DNA from: Mycobacterium basiliense
Lineage (GTDB): Bacteria > Actinomycetota > Actinomycetes > Mycobacteriales > Mycobacteriaceae
Direction of reading: 5' to 3'
Assembly (NCBI RefSeq): GCF_900292015.1
Contig: NZ_LR130759.1
Coordinates: 1,674,001-1,738,000 of the forward strand
Length of the DNA stretch: 64,000 bases
The notes under the pieces are model-generated. The model made no database searches, had not been told where the DNA came from, and saw nothing but the letters and a program-made list of their open reading frames with translations. Both the position numbers and the translations under genes were made by a program. Position 1 is the first letter of the stretch, and the number at the start of each line of letters is the position of its first letter. Below, piece after piece: positions 30,458 to 41,626 of the stretch.

Positions 30458-31306
30458 GTGACCAGTTCGAATGACTCACATTGGCAGCGGCCCGACGATT
30501 CCCCTGGGCCTACGCCGGGACGGCCCGTCTCGGCGAGCCTGGTCGACCCCGAAGACGACTTGACCCCGGCCGGGTATTCGGGCGACTTTGGGAACACCGG
30601 AACCACCACCGTCATCCCGCCGTACGATCCGGCCAACTCCGGCGCGATCAGCTCGGGATACAACCTGGTCGACGCGCAGGAACCATTGCCTTACGTCCAG
30701 CCCCATGCGGCGGGGCGGCAGATTCCGGCGGCATCTGGCGTGATCGACATCGACGAGGACGACGAGCGAGCGCGCACCACCGGCCGGCGCGGCACCCAGA
30801 ATCTGGGTTTGTTGATCTTGCGTGTCGGGCTGGGCGTGGTACTGATCGCCCACGGACTGCAGAAGCTATTCGGTTGGTGGGGCGGATCGGGTGTCAATGG
30901 ATTCAAGAACTCGCTATCCGATGTCGGTTACCAGCACGCGGACATCCTGGCCTACGTGAGTGCCGGCGGTGAGATCGTCGCTGGAGTGCTGCTGGTGCTG
31001 GGGCTGTTCACCCCGCTGGCCGCCGCGGGTGCGCTGGCTTTCCTGATCAATGGTCTGCTGGCCGAGGTCTCGGCTCGACCGCGATCGCACTTCAGCTACT
31101 TTCTGCCGGATGGCCATGAGTACCAGATCACCCTGGTCGTGCTGGCCATTGCCGTCATCTTGTGCGGGCCCGGCCGGTACGGTCTCGACGCGAGCCGGGG
31201 CTGGGCCCACCGACCCTTTATCGGGTCATTTGTCGCGTTGTTGGCCGGCGTCGCCGCCGGAATTGCGGTCTGGGTGTTGCTCAACGGCGTGAACCCGCTC
31301 GGCTGA
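30458..31306 (+). CDS. DoxX-family membrane protein (Rv3005c-like)
   Basis: The 282-residue protein has about 115 hydrophilic N-terminal residues, then four membrane helices. These are LILRVGLGVVLIAHGLQKLF, AGVLLVLGLFTPLAAAGA, ITLVVLAIAVILCGPGRYG and VALLAGVAAGIAVWVLL. The first carries the DoxX signature HGLQKLFGWW. In M. tuberculosis the homologue forms a membrane complex with SodA and SseA that defends against oxidative stress. The start is GTG 30458, divergent from lppZ by 228 bp. The stop lies 6 bp from that of the convergent CFP6 gene. Confidence 0.9.
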   Translation: MTSSNDSHWQRPDDSPGPTPGRPVSASLVDPEDDLTPAGYSGDFGNTGTTTVIPPYDPANSGAISSGYNLVDAQEPLPYVQPHAAGRQIPAASGVIDIDEDDERARTTGRRGTQNLGLLILRVGLGVVLIAHGLQKLFGWWGGSGVNGFKNSLSDVGYQHADILAYVSAGGEIVAGVLLVLGLFTPLAAAGALAFLINGLLAEVSARPRSHFSYFLPDGHEYQITLVVLAIAVILCGPGRYGLDASRGWAHRPFIGSFVALLAGVAAGIAVWVLLNGVNPLG

Positions 31307-31312
31307 ACGTCC

Positions 31313-31651
31313 TCAGCGGTAGGGATTGGGGACCCGCCCTGAGCTGGCCTCGGTCAGCTGCGGCAAGGTGGCGAAGGTGACCGCTGGCAATCGCAGTTCA
31401 GACCCGTTTTTGAGCCGAGCGCGCGCCCACGAGCCACGCTGGAACCGCAGGCCCTCGATGTCATCCCAGCTCACCGTCTGACTCCCCAAGAGCGTCCGCA
31501 CCCGCACTCCGTGGTCGTCGGCAACCGTGCGCAGCCTGATGATGAGGGCTGATAGCGCGACCGGGATGAGCAGCAAAGGGGCGCTTGGCGGCCAGAGCAG
31601 CACGGGTATGAGCAGACCCAGAGTGGTGAATCCGACGGCCAAGTGCGCCAT
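31313..31651 (-). CDS. cfp6: Low-molecular-weight antigen CFP6, PH-like membrane protein
   Basis: The protein has 112 residues, identical in length to M. tuberculosis Cfp6 (Rv3004). Two closely spaced N-terminal membrane helices (VGFTTLGLLIPVLLW and LLLIPVALSALII) are followed by a bacterial PH-like domain with WDDIEGLRF and the conserved tail TEASSGRVPNPYR. The start is ATG 31651 (MAHLAVGF); the open frame continues to 31816 without family similarity. The function is unknown. It was named after detection in culture filtrate of M. tuberculosis. Confidence 0.85.
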   Translation of the reverse strand: MAHLAVGFTTLGLLIPVLLWPPSAPLLLIPVALSALIIRLRTVADDHGVRVRTLLGSQTVSWDDIEGLRFQRGSWARARLKNGSELRLPAVTFATLPQLTEASSGRVPNPYR

Positions 31652-31821
31652 CGGCGACACCTTGATCACCAGCGATGATCCGGCAGGGGTTGGGTCAGAC
31701 GAACCGGTAGCCACCCGAGCATCATTCCACCGTCGCATCGCGGGGCGCCTCGGTGCCGGGTTGCGGGGCCGCGCCGTTGAACGCCCGGCAAGGCTGTGGA
31801 CACACGTCCGCAGCACCGGAT

Positions 31822-31851
31822 TTGACGGTTGAGCTGTGCGAAGGCTACCGT
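31822..31851 (+). promoter_or_regulatory. Promoter of the ilvB1 operon
   Basis: TTGACG (31822-31827) and TACCGT (31846-31851) are spaced by 18 bp and resemble a SigA promoter. Initiation would fall at about 31858-31860, at or next to the ATG of the leader peptide, so the leader mRNA may be leaderless. Confidence 0.65.
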
Positions 31852-31859
31852 CAGACGCT

Positions 31860-31919
31860 ATGGATACCGCCGGAAAGCCCGGAATGCTCGTAGTACTTGG
31901 TCGGCGCGTTGGTGCCTGA
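31860..31919 (+). CDS. ilvB operon leader peptide
   Basis: This is a 19-codon frame encoding MDTAGKPGMLVVLGRRVGA. The block LVVL plus a later Val supplies five Leu/Val codons, which fits a regulatory peptide sensing branched-chain aminoacyl-tRNA. The last codons lie inside the first stem of the attenuator, so a stalled ribosome would disrupt it. Leader-peptide attenuation of ilvB has been predicted in actinobacteria from comparative work. An internal ATG (31884) would give an 11-residue version. Confidence 0.75.
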   Translation: MDTAGKPGMLVVLGRRVGA

Positions 31920-31981
31920 CTAGGTCAATCGAGCACCAACGCGCAACCCTCGTGCAGCAGCTGAGCTGACGGGGGTTTTTT
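31904..31981 (+). promoter_or_regulatory. ilvB attenuator
   Basis: Stem 1 is a perfect 12-bp pairing of 31904-31915 with 31933-31944 and overlaps the end of the leader peptide. Directly after it, 31945-31953 pairs with 31969-31977 (AACCCTCGT with ACGGGGGTT, one G-U). That stem is followed by a T6 run (31976-31981), forming an intrinsic terminator 45 bp before ilvB1. Confidence 0.75.
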
Positions 31982-32026
31982 GTTGCCTACATCGAGACTT
32001 CCAGAGCAATGAGGACTAAGAGGACA

Positions 32027-33883
32027 GTGAGCGCACCAGCGAAGCCACACTCACCGACATCAAAGCCGGAGCCGCGCGGCGTGGCCAACGGCGCAAAGCC
32101 GCCAACGGCAGAGTCGAAACGCATTGCACCCCAGCAACTTACCGGTGCACAGTCGGTCATCCGATCGCTGGAGGAACTTGGGGTTGAGGTCATCTTCGGG
32201 ATTCCGGGCGGTGCCGTGCTGCCGGTGTATGACCCGCTGTTCGACTCGCAGAAGCTGCGCCATGTGCTGGTCCGCCATGAGCAGGGCGCCGGTCACGCCG
32301 CCAGCGGCTACGCGCACGTCACCGGCCGGGTGGGGGTGTGCATGGCGACCTCGGGTCCGGGCGCAACCAATCTGGTGACGCCGCTAGCCGATGCGCAAAT
32401 GGACTCGATACCGGTGGTCGCGATCACTGGCCAGGTTGGTCGGGGGTTGATCGGGACCGATGCGTTCCAGGAAGCCGATATCTCCGGTATCACGATGCCG
32501 ATCACCAAGCACAACTTCCTGGTCCGCTCCGGTGACGAGATTCCCCGCGTGCTGGCCGAGGCCTTCCATATTGCAGCGTCGGGACGCCCGGGTGCCGTGC
32601 TGGTCGATATCCCCAAGGACGTCCTACAAGGCCCATGCACGTTCAGTTGGCCACCGCAGCTGGATCTGCCCGGCTATAAGCCGAACACCAAGCCGCATAA
32701 TCGGCAGATCCGCGAGGCCGCCAAGCTGATTGCGGCCGCGCGAAAGCCGGTGCTGTACGTGGGCGGCGGCGTGATCCGCGGCGCGGCGACCGAGCAGCTT
32801 CGGGAGTTGGCCGAACTGACCGGAATCCCGGTGGTCACCACCTTGATGGCTCGCGGGGCGTTTCCCGACAGCCATCGACAGAACCTGGGCATGCCCGGCA
32901 TGCACGGCACCGTGACTGCGGTGGCGGCGCTGCAGCGCAGTGACCTGCTGATCGCGCTGGGCACTCGCTTCGACGATCGGGTGACCGGCAAGCTCGACTC
33001 CTTCGCGCCGGAGGCCAAGGTCATTCACGCCGACATCGACCCGGCCGAGATCGGCAAGAACCGGCACGCCGACGTGCCGATCGTGGGTGACGTGCAGGCC
33101 GTCATCACCGAGATCATCGCCATGCTGCACCACTACGACATTCCCGGCAGCATCGAGATGACCGACTGGTGGGCATATCTGGACGGCGTGCGGGCCACCT
33201 ATCCGCTCAGCTACGGCCCGCAAAGCGACGGCAGCCTGAGCCCGGAGTACGTGATCGAGAAGCTGGGCGAGATCGCCGGCCCGGAGGCGGTCTACGTCGC
33301 CGGCGTCGGCCAGCACCAGATGTGGGCCGCGCAGTTCATCAAGTACGAGCGACCACGCACCTGGCTCAACTCTGGTGGCCTGGGCACCATGGGGTTTGCC
33401 ATCCCGGCGGCCATGGGCGCCAAGTTCGGGTTGCCCGACACCGAGGTCTGGGCCATCGACGGCGACGGATGCTTCCAGATGACCAACCAGGAGCTGGCCA
33501 CCTGCGCCATCGAGGGCATACCGATCAAGGTCGCGCTGATCAACAACGGCAACCTGGGCATGGTTCGGCAGTGGCAGAGCCTGTTCTATGCAGAGCGCTA
33601 CTCGCAGACTGACCTCGCAACTCACTCACACCGGATTCCGGACTTCGTGAAGCTGGCCGAGGCGCTCGGTTGTGTCGGAATCCGTTGTGAGCGCGAAGAG
33701 GACGTCGCAGACGCGATCAACCAGGCCCGGGCCATCACCGACCGCCCGGTCGTGATCGACTTCATCGTCGGCGCCGACGCGCAGGTCTGGCCGATGGTTG
33801 CCGCGGGCACCAGCAACGACGAGATCCAGGCCGCTCGCGGTATTCGCCCGCTGTTTGACGACATTAGTGAGGGGCACGCCTGA
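32027..33883 (+). CDS. ilvB1: Acetolactate synthase large subunit
   Basis: This ThDP/FAD enzyme condenses pyruvate to acetolactate, the first committed step of Val/Leu and, with 2-ketobutyrate, of Ile. The 618-residue protein has the catalytic Glu in [15 protein letters not shown] and ThDP motif GDGCFQM...NNGNLGM. The start GTG 32027 has AGAGGACA upstream and matches the M. tuberculosis length; ATG 32009 would add six residues. It is the first structural gene of ilvB1-ilvN-ilvC, behind an attenuator. The stop overlaps ilvN by one base (TGATG). Confidence 0.96.
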   Translation: MSAPAKPHSPTSKPEPRGVANGAKPPTAESKRIAPQQLTGAQSVIRSLEELGVEVIFGIPGGAVLPVYDPLFDSQKLRHVLVRHEQGAGHAASGYAHVTGRVGVCMATSGPGATNLVTPLADAQMDSIPVVAITGQVGRGLIGTDAFQEADISGITMPITKHNFLVRSGDEIPRVLAEAFHIAASGRPGAVLVDIPKDVLQGPCTFSWPPQLDLPGYKPNTKPHNRQIREAAKLIAAARKPVLYVGGGVIRGAATEQLRELAELTGIPVVTTLMARGAFPDSHRQNLGMPGMHGTVTAVAALQRSDLLIALGTRFDDRVTGKLDSFAPEAKVIHADIDPAEIGKNRHADVPIVGDVQAVITEIIAMLHHYDIPGSIEMTDWWAYLDGVRATYPLSYGPQSDGSLSPEYVIEKLGEIAGPEAVYVAGVGQHQMWAAQFIKYERPRTWLNSGGLGTMGFAIPAAMGAKFGLPDTEVWAIDGDGCFQMTNQELATCAIEGIPIKVALINNGNLGMVRQWQSLFYAERYSQTDLATHSHRIPDFVKLAEALGCVGIRCEREEDVADAINQARAITDRPVVIDFIVGADAQVWPMVAAGTSNDEIQAARGIRPLFDDISEGHA

Positions 33884-34401
33884 TGAGCAGCGGAAACGCA
33901 CCAAGAACGCACACTTTGTCGGTGTTGGTCGAAGACAAACCCGGCGTGCTCGCGCGGGTGGCGGCGCTGTTTTCGCGGCGCGGTTTCAACATCGAGTCGT
34001 TGGCTGTCGGGGCTACCGAGCAGAAGGATATGTCGCGGATGACCATCGTGGTGTCGGCCGAGGAGACGCCGCTCGAGCAGATCACCAAGCAGCTCAACAA
34101 GTTGATCAACGTCATCAAGATCGTCGAGCAGGAGGATGACAACTCGGTGTCGCGGGAGTTGGCCCTGATCAAGGTTCGGGCCGACGCGGGTACCCGAAGT
34201 CAGGTAATCGAGGCGGTGAATCTATTCCGTGCCAACGTCATTGACGTATCTCCGGAGTCGTTGACCGTCGAGGCCACCGGAAACCACGGCAAGCTCGAGG
34301 CTCTACTGCGGGTGTTGGAGCCGTTCGGGATCCGGGAAATCGCCCAATCGGGGATGGTGTCGTTGTCCCGCGGCCCGCGCGGTATCGGGACGGCCAAGTA
34401 G
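33883..34401 (+). CDS. ilvN: Acetolactate synthase regulatory subunit
   Basis: This small subunit activates IlvB1 and gives valine feedback inhibition. The 172-residue protein has an ACT domain in THTLSVLVEDKPGVLARVAAL, with GFNIESLAVGATE following, then the IlvN C-terminal domain (ELALIKV and FGIREIAQSGMVSLSRG). The start is ATG 33883, sharing one base with the ilvB1 TGA. ilvC follows after 28 bp. Confidence 0.96.
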   Translation: MSSGNAPRTHTLSVLVEDKPGVLARVAALFSRRGFNIESLAVGATEQKDMSRMTIVVSAEETPLEQITKQLNKLINVIKIVEQEDDNSVSRELALIKVRADAGTRSQVIEAVNLFRANVIDVSPESLTVEATGNHGKLEALLRVLEPFGIREIAQSGMVSLSRGPRGIGTAK

Positions 34402-34405
34402 CTAG

Positions 34406-35452
<1,047 letters not shown>

Positions 35453-35476
35453 TCCGGACACCGGGCGGGCCCGGCG

Positions 35477-35511
35477 CGCCGAAATATAATTTGCGGCACA
35501 AAGTTTCGGCG
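35477..35511. terminator. Hairpin after ilvC
   Basis: CGCCGAAA (35477-35484) pairs with TTTCGGCG (35504-35511) around an AT-rich 19-nt loop, between the convergent ilvC and wrbA. It has no T-tract, so it is a weaker terminator candidate. Confidence 0.45.
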
Positions 35512-35526
35512 TGTCGCGTACGTAGA

Positions 35527-36129
35527 TTATGTGTCGCGGAGACGGCCGGCCGTCTCGACCACCCGGCGAGCCAGGTGGTCGAGCGCGGCCGCCGTCGCGT
35601 CCCCGAAATCGTTGATGTTATCGCGCGTGGCGACCAGGCTCACGCCGTAGGGGTTGCCGTCGACGAACTTCAGCGGATCGGTATATCCAGGCGGCACGAT
35701 GATGCCGCCCCAATGCATCAGCGAGACATACAGGCTCATCAGGGTGGTCTCCTGACCCCCGTGCGGTGATTCGGTCGACGTCCACGCCGCGTAGACCTTG
35801 TCGGCCAGCTTGCCCTGTGCCCAGAGGCCGCCAAGCGAGTCCATGAATGTCTGGAATTGTGATGTGGTGGAACCGAATCGAGTCGGTGACCCGAAAATCA
35901 CCGCATCCGCCCACACGATGTCCTCGCCGGTGGCCGCGGGTAGGTCCTTGGTCGCCTCGTAGTTCGCCGTCCAGGCCGGGTTCTGCGCGAACGATTCCGG
36001 GTCTCGGGTCTCGGCAATATGGCGCACCCGGACATCGGCGCCGGCGGCCTCGGCTGCCGCGGCGACGCGTTTCGCCATCGCGGTGCCGTGTCCGGTGGCC
36101 GAGTAGTAGATGATCGCGAGTTTCGTCAT
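35527..36129 (-). CDS. WrbA-like NAD(P)H:quinone oxidoreductase (flavodoxin fold)
   Basis: This is a 200-residue FMN protein that would reduce quinones by two electrons. KLAIIYYSATGHGTAMAKRV holds the FMN-phosphate loop (SATGHGT). FGSPTRFGSTTSQFQTFMDS is the WrbA signature, and TESPHGGQETTLMS completes the FMN site. The start is ATG 36129, overlapping the TGA of the upstream CrtI-like oxidoreductase gene (ATGA), so the two are translationally coupled. M. tuberculosis has Rv3000-lppY-Rv2998 between ilvC and Rv2997, as I recall; here wrbA stands in their place. Confidence 0.9.
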   Translation of the reverse strand: MTKLAIIYYSATGHGTAMAKRVAAAAEAAGADVRVRHIAETRDPESFAQNPAWTANYEATKDLPAATGEDIVWADAVIFGSPTRFGSTTSQFQTFMDSLGGLWAQGKLADKVYAAWTSTESPHGGQETTLMSLYVSLMHWGGIIVPPGYTDPLKFVDGNPYGVSLVATRDNINDFGDATAAALDHLARRVVETAGRLRDT

Positions 36130-37556
36130 GGCGACAGCATAGGCATTTCGGTGATACCGAATTCGCGGCGCAATACGGTGCGCGCGGCGTAATAGCCGCA
36201 CATGCCGTGCACGCCGGCGCCGGGTGGGGTAGCCGCCGAGCACAGGTAGACCTTGGGAATCGGGGTGCGCCAAGGGTTTAGACGCGCGGTAGGCCCGGCC
36301 ACGGCACGCCAGACCGTGTTTGCGCCCACCGCGATGTCGCCGCCGACGTAGTTGGCGTTGTGCTCGCTCATCCGGGCCGCGGGCAGGCTGCGCGCCGCAA
36401 CCACGACGTCGCGGAAGCCCGGTGCGAATCGCTCGACGACCCGGGTCACGGTCTCCGTCGCGTCAACGTCGGACCCTGATGGCACATGGGCGTAGGTCCA
36501 AAACGGTCGGCGGCCGTGGTCGTCTACCCGCCGTGGATCAACGATGTGTGAGCTGGCGGCCAGCACCATCGGCCACTGTGTGTGCCGCCCGGCTGCGATT
36601 TCGGCTTCGGCGTGCGCCATCTGCGCCCGGGTGCCGCCGAGATGAAGCGTCGGCGCCCGCTGCAGCCGCGGATCCGACCACGGGATATCGCCGTTGAGCA
36701 CAAAGTCGACTTTGGCTGCACCCGATCCAAAGCTGTAGTGGCGCAACGCTTTAGCATACCCATGTGGTAGCGCGCCACCGTAAATTCGCAGCAGCGCGGT
36801 CGGGGCCGTGTCGAAAACGACCACGTCGCCCGGGGGCTCGGTGATCTCGACTCCCGCCGTAAGGGTGCCGCCATGTGCGCGCAGATCGGCGATCATCGCC
36901 TCGGCGACAACTCGGCTGCCGCCCACCGGAATCGGCCAGCCAACCGAATGGGCCAAAGTGGCCAGCATCAGCCCCGCGCCCGCCGACACCAGTGACGGCA
37001 AAGGCGAAATCGCATGGGCTGCGACGCCGGTGAACAGCGCACGGGCATCCTCGCCGGCCAGTGACCGCCAAACCGGGGTCCCCTGTGCGAGTATCCGCAG
37101 TCCCAACCGCACGGCGGTCAGCAGCGAATCGGGTACCGAACGCTTGTCGCCCAGCATGAACGTGACGACGGCATCGGAGTTATCGACCAGCGGGCCGAGC
37201 AGGCGTCGCCAGGAGGCTCCATTTTCCAACTCCGCGCTGGTGCGCCCCAGATCGTGGTATGCGATGGCGGCGGGCCGGTTGGGCAGCGGGTTGGCATACG
37301 CAACCTCCGGTACGGCCAGTGTGACACCGCGGGCCGGCAGGTCGAATTCGGCGAAAAACGGCGACGCCAGCGCCAACGGGTGCACCGCCGAGCACACGTC
37401 GTGTTCGACTCCGGGAAATTCGAAATCGGCCTGGGTGCGGGTGCCGCCACCAAAGGTCGGTTGGGCTTCGACGACCTGCACCTTCAGACCCGCACGGGCA
37501 CAGATTACGGCGGCCGCGAGTCCGTTGGGTCCGCTGCCGACGACGGTGACGTCCAC
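36126..37556 (-). CDS. FAD-dependent oxidoreductase, phytoene-desaturase-like (Rv2997-like)
   Basis: This is a CrtI/NAD(P)-binding oxidoreductase of about 476 residues. The dinucleotide loop VDVTVVGSGPNGLAAAVICA is at the N-terminus, with the second block VVEAQPTFGGGTRTQ. The late FAD segment is YLCSAATPPGAGVHGMCGYYAA. The start is uncertain: GTG 37556 places the FAD loop at the N-terminus, while the frame stays open to 37688, across the serA start, with no ATG. The substrate is unknown. It is divergent from serA and coupled to the downstream wrbA gene. Confidence 0.82.
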   Translation of the reverse strand: MDVTVVGSGPNGLAAAVICARAGLKVQVVEAQPTFGGGTRTQADFEFPGVEHDVCSAVHPLALASPFFAEFDLPARGVTLAVPEVAYANPLPNRPAAIAYHDLGRTSAELENGASWRRLLGPLVDNSDAVVTFMLGDKRSVPDSLLTAVRLGLRILAQGTPVWRSLAGEDARALFTGVAAHAISPLPSLVSAGAGLMLATLAHSVGWPIPVGGSRVVAEAMIADLRAHGGTLTAGVEITEPPGDVVVFDTAPTALLRIYGGALPHGYAKALRHYSFGSGAAKVDFVLNGDIPWSDPRLQRAPTLHLGGTRAQMAHAEAEIAAGRHTQWPMVLAASSHIVDPRRVDDHGRRPFWTYAHVPSGSDVDATETVTRVVERFAPGFRDVVVAARSLPAARMSEHNANYVGGDIAVGANTVWRAVAGPTARLNPWRTPIPKVYLCSAATPPGAGVHGMCGYYAARTVLRREFGITEMPMLSP

Positions 37557-37642
37557 CTGTTGATTACAGCCGACTACGCCGATGACGGCGACCCCGCGGC
37601 GCCCGGCTCGGCCGCGCTGGCGATCCCCGCTACGCTGGCCGC

Positions 37643-39229
37643 GTGAACCTGCCTGTTGTTTTAATTGCCGACAAACTTGCCCAGTCAACGGTCGCTGCCC
37701 TGGGAGACCAGGTCGAGGTGCGCTGGGTAGACGGTCCTGACCGAGAGAAGCTGCTGGCCGCGGTGCCCGAAGCCGACGCGCTGTTGGTGCGGTCGGCCAC
37801 CACTGTCGATGCCGAGGTGCTGGCGGCCGCGTCCAAGCTCAAGATCGTCGCTCGTGCCGGTGTCGGGCTGGACAACGTGGACGTGGACGCGGCCACGGCA
37901 CGCGGTGTGTTGGTGGTCAACGCTCCGACATCGAACATTCACAGTGCTGCCGAGCACGCGCTTGCGCTGCTGCTGGCGGCGTCCCGCCAGATTCCGGCCG
38001 CGGACGCGTCGTTGCGGGAGCGCACCTGGAAGCGCTCCTCGTTCTCCGGCACCGAAATCTTCGGCAAGACCGTCGGTGTGGTGGGCTTGGGCCGGATTGG
38101 GCAACTAGTCGCCCAGCGGGTTGCCGCTTTTGGCGCCCACGTCGTTGCCTACGACCCGTATGTATCGCCGGCCCGGGCCGCGCAGCTGGGCATCGAACTG
38201 CTATCCCTAGACGACTTGCTGGGCCGCGCCGACTTCATCTCGGTGCACCTGCCGAAGACGCCCGAGACCGCGGGCTTGATCGACAAGGACGCGCTGGCCA
38301 AGACCAAGCCAGGCGTCATCCTCGTCAACGCCGCCCGTGGTGGCTTGGTGGACGAGGCCGCGTTGGCCGACGCGATCAACAGCGGCCACGTGCGCGGGGC
38401 CGGCATCGACGTGTTCGCCACCGAACCCTGCACGGACAGCCCGCTGTTCGAGCTGCCCCAGGTGGTCGTCACGCCACACCTGGGTGCGTCCACCGCGGAG
38501 GCTCAGGACCGGGCCGGGACCGACGTGGCCGCAAGCGTTCGGTTGGCGCTGGCCGGGGAGTTCGTACCCGACGCGGTCAACATTGGCGGGGGAGCGGTCA
38601 ACGAAGAGGTGGCGCCCTGGCTCGATCTGGTGCGCAAGCTCGGTGTGCTGGCGGCGGCGCTATCGGACAAAGCGCCGGTATCGCTGTCGGTCCAGGTGCG
38701 TGGCGAGCTGGCCGCCGAAGACGTCGAGGTGCTGAAGCTTTCGGCGCTGCGCGGCCTGTTCTCGGCGGTCATCGAGGATCCGGTGACCTTCGTCAACGCG
38801 CCTGCACTGGCCGCCGAACGAGGGGTTTCCGCCGAGATCACCAAAGCCTCGGAGAGCCCCAACCACCGCAGCGTCATCGATGTTCGGGTGGTCGGTTCGG
38901 ACGGTTCGGCCGTCAACGTTTCGGGCACGCTGTACGGTCCGCAACTGACGCACAAGATTGTGCAGATCAACGGCCGCCACTTTGACCTGCGAGCCGAGGG
39001 CACCAACCTGGTCATCAACTACGTTGACCAGCCCGGCGCGCTGGGCAAGATCGGCACCTTGCTCGGGGCCGCGGGGGTAAATATCCATGCGGCTCAGCTT
39101 TCCGAGGATGTTGAGGGCCCCGGAGCGACCATATTGCTGCGACTGGACCAGGCCGTACCTGACGACGTGCTGTCCACGATCGCGGCCGCGGTCGGCGCCA
39201 ACAAGCTTGAGGTGGTTGATCTGTCGTGA
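37643..39229 (+). CDS. serA: D-3-phosphoglycerate dehydrogenase
   Basis: It oxidises 3-phosphoglycerate in the first step of serine synthesis. The 528-residue long form has the NAD loop [13 protein letters not shown]. The catalytic Arg is in [10 protein letters not shown], and the His in [12 protein letters not shown]. The allosteric substrate-binding domain is followed by a C-terminal ACT domain ([18 protein letters not shown]) for serine feedback. The length equals Rv2996c. The start is GTG 37643. leuB follows after 55 bp. Confidence 0.96.
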   Translation: MNLPVVLIADKLAQSTVAALGDQVEVRWVDGPDREKLLAAVPEADALLVRSATTVDAEVLAAASKLKIVARAGVGLDNVDVDAATARGVLVVNAPTSNIHSAAEHALALLLAASRQIPAADASLRERTWKRSSFSGTEIFGKTVGVVGLGRIGQLVAQRVAAFGAHVVAYDPYVSPARAAQLGIELLSLDDLLGRADFISVHLPKTPETAGLIDKDALAKTKPGVILVNAARGGLVDEAALADAINSGHVRGAGIDVFATEPCTDSPLFELPQVVVTPHLGASTAEAQDRAGTDVAASVRLALAGEFVPDAVNIGGGAVNEEVAPWLDLVRKLGVLAAALSDKAPVSLSVQVRGELAAEDVEVLKLSALRGLFSAVIEDPVTFVNAPALAAERGVSAEITKASESPNHRSVIDVRVVGSDGSAVNVSGTLYGPQLTHKIVQINGRHFDLRAEGTNLVINYVDQPGALGKIGTLLGAAGVNIHAAQLSEDVEGPGATILLRLDQAVPDDVLSTIAAAVGANKLEVVDLS

Positions 39230-39284
39230 TCACCGGCGCCGATGCAGTGGGGGCGCCGCTCGCTTGCCGGGGAGGGCGACGCTC

Positions 39285-40295
39285 ATGAAGTTGGCGGTGA
39301 TTGCCGGCGACGGGATTGGGCCGGAGGTGGTGGCCGAAGCGGTCAAAGTCCTCGACGCGGTGCTGCCCGGAGTGCAGAAAACCAACTATGACCTCGGCGC
39401 TCGACGGTTTCATGCCACAGGGGAAACCCTGCCAGATTCGGTCATCGACGAGCTGCGCGCGCACGACGCCATACTGCTGGGAGCAATCGGTGACCCGTCG
39501 GTACCCAGCGGCATTCTGGAGCGCGGCCTGTTGCTAAGACTGCGCTTCGCGCTGGACCACCATGTGAATCTGCGACCCGCGCGACTGTATCCGGGCGTAG
39601 CCAGCCCGCTGTCGGGCAATCCGGACATCGACTTCGTGGTAGTGCGGGAGGGTACGGAGGGTCCCTACACCGGAAATGGTGGCGCGATTCGGGTCGGCAC
39701 GCCCAACGAGGTGGCCACCGAGGTGAGCGTCAATACTGCTTTCGGCGTGCGAAGGGTGGTGCAGGACGCATTCGAACGAGCCCAGCGGCGTCGCAACCTG
39801 CTGACCCTGGTGCACAAGACCAACGTGCTGAGCTTCGCCGGCGGATTGTGGTTGCGCACCGTGGAGGAGATCGGCGGCAAATACCCCGACGTCGAGGTGG
39901 CCTACCAGCATGTCGACGCGGCCACCATCCATATGATCACCGATCCGGGTCGCTTTGACGTGATCGTCACCGACAACCTCTTCGGCGACATCATCACCGA
40001 CCTCGCCGCGGCGGTGTGCGGCGGTATCGGCTTGGCCGCCAGCGGCAATATCGATGCGACCGGGGCAAACCCGTCGATGTTCGAGCCGGTGCACGGCAGC
40101 GCGCCAGATATCGCCGGTCAGGGGATCGCCGATCCGACCGCGGCCATCATGTCGGTGGCGATGCTGCTTTCCCACCTGGGTCACGCCGACGCCGCTGCGC
40201 GGGTGGACCGGGCCGTCGCGGATTACCTGGCAAGTCGAGGGAACGAACGGCGTGCCACCGCCGATGTCGGCGAACGGATCGCGTCCGCGCTCTGA
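39285..40295 (+). CDS. leuB: 3-isopropylmalate dehydrogenase
   Basis: This NAD-dependent oxidative decarboxylase makes 2-ketoisocaproate for leucine. The 336-residue protein begins [20 protein letters not shown]. It has the substrate arginines in [20 protein letters not shown], the Asp metal ligands in [15 protein letters not shown] and the adenine-site [11 protein letters not shown]. The start is ATG 39285; the frame is open into serA but without similarity. Its last 149 bp overlap the antisense MFS transporter gene. Confidence 0.96.
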   Translation: MKLAVIAGDGIGPEVVAEAVKVLDAVLPGVQKTNYDLGARRFHATGETLPDSVIDELRAHDAILLGAIGDPSVPSGILERGLLLRLRFALDHHVNLRPARLYPGVASPLSGNPDIDFVVVREGTEGPYTGNGGAIRVGTPNEVATEVSVNTAFGVRRVVQDAFERAQRRRNLLTLVHKTNVLSFAGGLWLRTVEEIGGKYPDVEVAYQHVDAATIHMITDPGRFDVIVTDNLFGDIITDLAAAVCGGIGLAASGNIDATGANPSMFEPVHGSAPDIAGQGIADPTAAIMSVAMLLSHLGHADAAARVDRAVADYLASRGNERRATADVGERIASAL

Positions 40296-41499
40296 TCTCC
40301 AAGCCGGGCGGAAGCAAACGGGTTGGTACCAGCGGCACGGCGGCCAGCGGGAACAGACCGCACAGAAACCATGCCTGCGGATAGGCAGCGGTCATGATCA
40401 GCGCGCCGAATAGTGGGGGACCGGCGGCCGCCATCAGCCGCTGGGTGGTGTTCTGCGTGCCCAGCGCGCGCCCACTCCAATAGGGCCCGGCGTACTCCGT
40501 GATCGCGGTCGCCTGCAAACCGTTGTCGAGGACCGCGATCACCGAGATCGCGATCATCAGCGCCACGTCATAGCGTGAACCCTGGTTGTCGATGAGTGCG
40601 AGTAGGAACAGGCTCGCGGCAGCGGCGATAGCGATAATGCGGACCGGCCGCATTCGTGAGCCGACATGATCCGACCAGCGACCGACCGCGATGCGGCCCA
40701 GCGCACCCAGCAGCTGCGACACCGTGACCAGAATTCCGGCCGCGGCCACCGACCAGCCATGGTGATTCATCAGCCAGACCAGCATGAAGGTCACTGTCAC
40801 CGTCTGAGGCATCATCAACAGCGCCGATGCCGCGTGTATTCGCCACAACACGAACGATCCGCGGTACGGATTGGCCAGTTCCTGGCGGGTAGCGCTCTTC
40901 CGGGACTTGTGTGGCGGATCGATCACGCCCAGGGCGCTGGCCACCGCCGCCATCGTGCATACCACCGCGGGAAACATCAGTCCGTGATGGATGCTGCGTT
41001 CGGCCAGCTCGGGGATCACCAACGCGCCTAACGCAATTCCGAGCGGCTGAGCGGTCTGCCGGATTCCCATCGCCAGACCGCGTTGGTGTGGTGGGAACCA
41101 ACCCGAGACCAGCCGGCCACCGGCGCTGTTACAGCTGGCGGCCGCCATGCCCCCAAGGAACAGATAGATACCCATCAGGAAAAGCGAATGCACCGATGCC
41201 GCGGCATAAGCCGCCATTGCGGTCAATGCAGAGCCCACGGTCAGCACAATCCGTTCGCCAACGTGGTCCAGCACATAGCCCCACGCGACCAGCGTTACCA
41301 CCATGCCCCAGCTGGGCATGGACGCCAACAACGCCGCCGTGGCGAGAGGGGTTGCGTGCTCGTTTTGCAACCGGGGGATCAGGAAGGCTACGCCGTTGAT
41401 GAAGAGAAACGAGCTCGCCGTGGCAACCAGCGAGACGAGCACAATCCACCAGCGCGCGGACAGAGTCAATTCCTGCACGCCGCTTGGTTCGTCTGGCAT
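40147..41499 (-). CDS. MFS transporter (Rv2994-like)
   Basis: This is a 450-residue major facilitator with twelve predicted membrane helices. Examples are [20 protein letters not shown] and [19 protein letters not shown]; the latter carries the GRxSDxxG-type loop motif between helices. A basic C-terminal tail of about 40 residues ([14 protein letters not shown]) is read from DNA antisense to the leuB 3' end, overlapping by 149 bp. The start is ATG 41499 (MPDEPSG); GTG 41517 is possible. The substrate is unknown. Confidence 0.85.
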   Translation of the reverse strand: MPDEPSGVQELTLSARWWIVLVSLVATASSFLFINGVAFLIPRLQNEHATPLATAALLASMPSWGMVVTLVAWGYVLDHVGERIVLTVGSALTAMAAYAAASVHSLFLMGIYLFLGGMAAASCNSAGGRLVSGWFPPHQRGLAMGIRQTAQPLGIALGALVIPELAERSIHHGLMFPAVVCTMAAVASALGVIDPPHKSRKSATRQELANPYRGSFVLWRIHAASALLMMPQTVTVTFMLVWLMNHHGWSVAAAGILVTVSQLLGALGRIAVGRWSDHVGSRMRPVRIIAIAAAASLFLLALIDNQGSRYDVALMIAISVIAVLDNGLQATAITEYAGPYWSGRALGTQNTTQRLMAAAGPPLFGALIMTAAYPQAWFLCGLFPLAAVPLVPTRLLPPGLEIRARTRSVRRHRRWHAVRSLDLPGNPRRPGPPAQRRRRDPGGKAASPPT

Positions 41500-41568
41500 C
41501 AGCTCATGCTTGCACACCCCCGCGCCCGCTCGCGGGGTGTATGACCAGGCGGCCGGCTAGGTGCGATG

Positions 41569-41613
41569 GTGACGGCCCGCAGCGCCCGGCTGCGCCGCGC
41601 TCGCGACCGTCAC
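41569..41613. repeat. Stem upstream of the FAH-family gene
   Basis: GTGACGG (41569-41575) and CCGTCAC (41607-41613) form a 7-bp stem around a very GC-rich 31-nt insert, 14 bp before the gene start. It resembles the GCCCGGCTTCGCC-type intergenic repeats elsewhere in the window. Its role is unknown. Confidence 0.4.
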
Positions 41614-41626
41614 TAGGCTCATCCGA

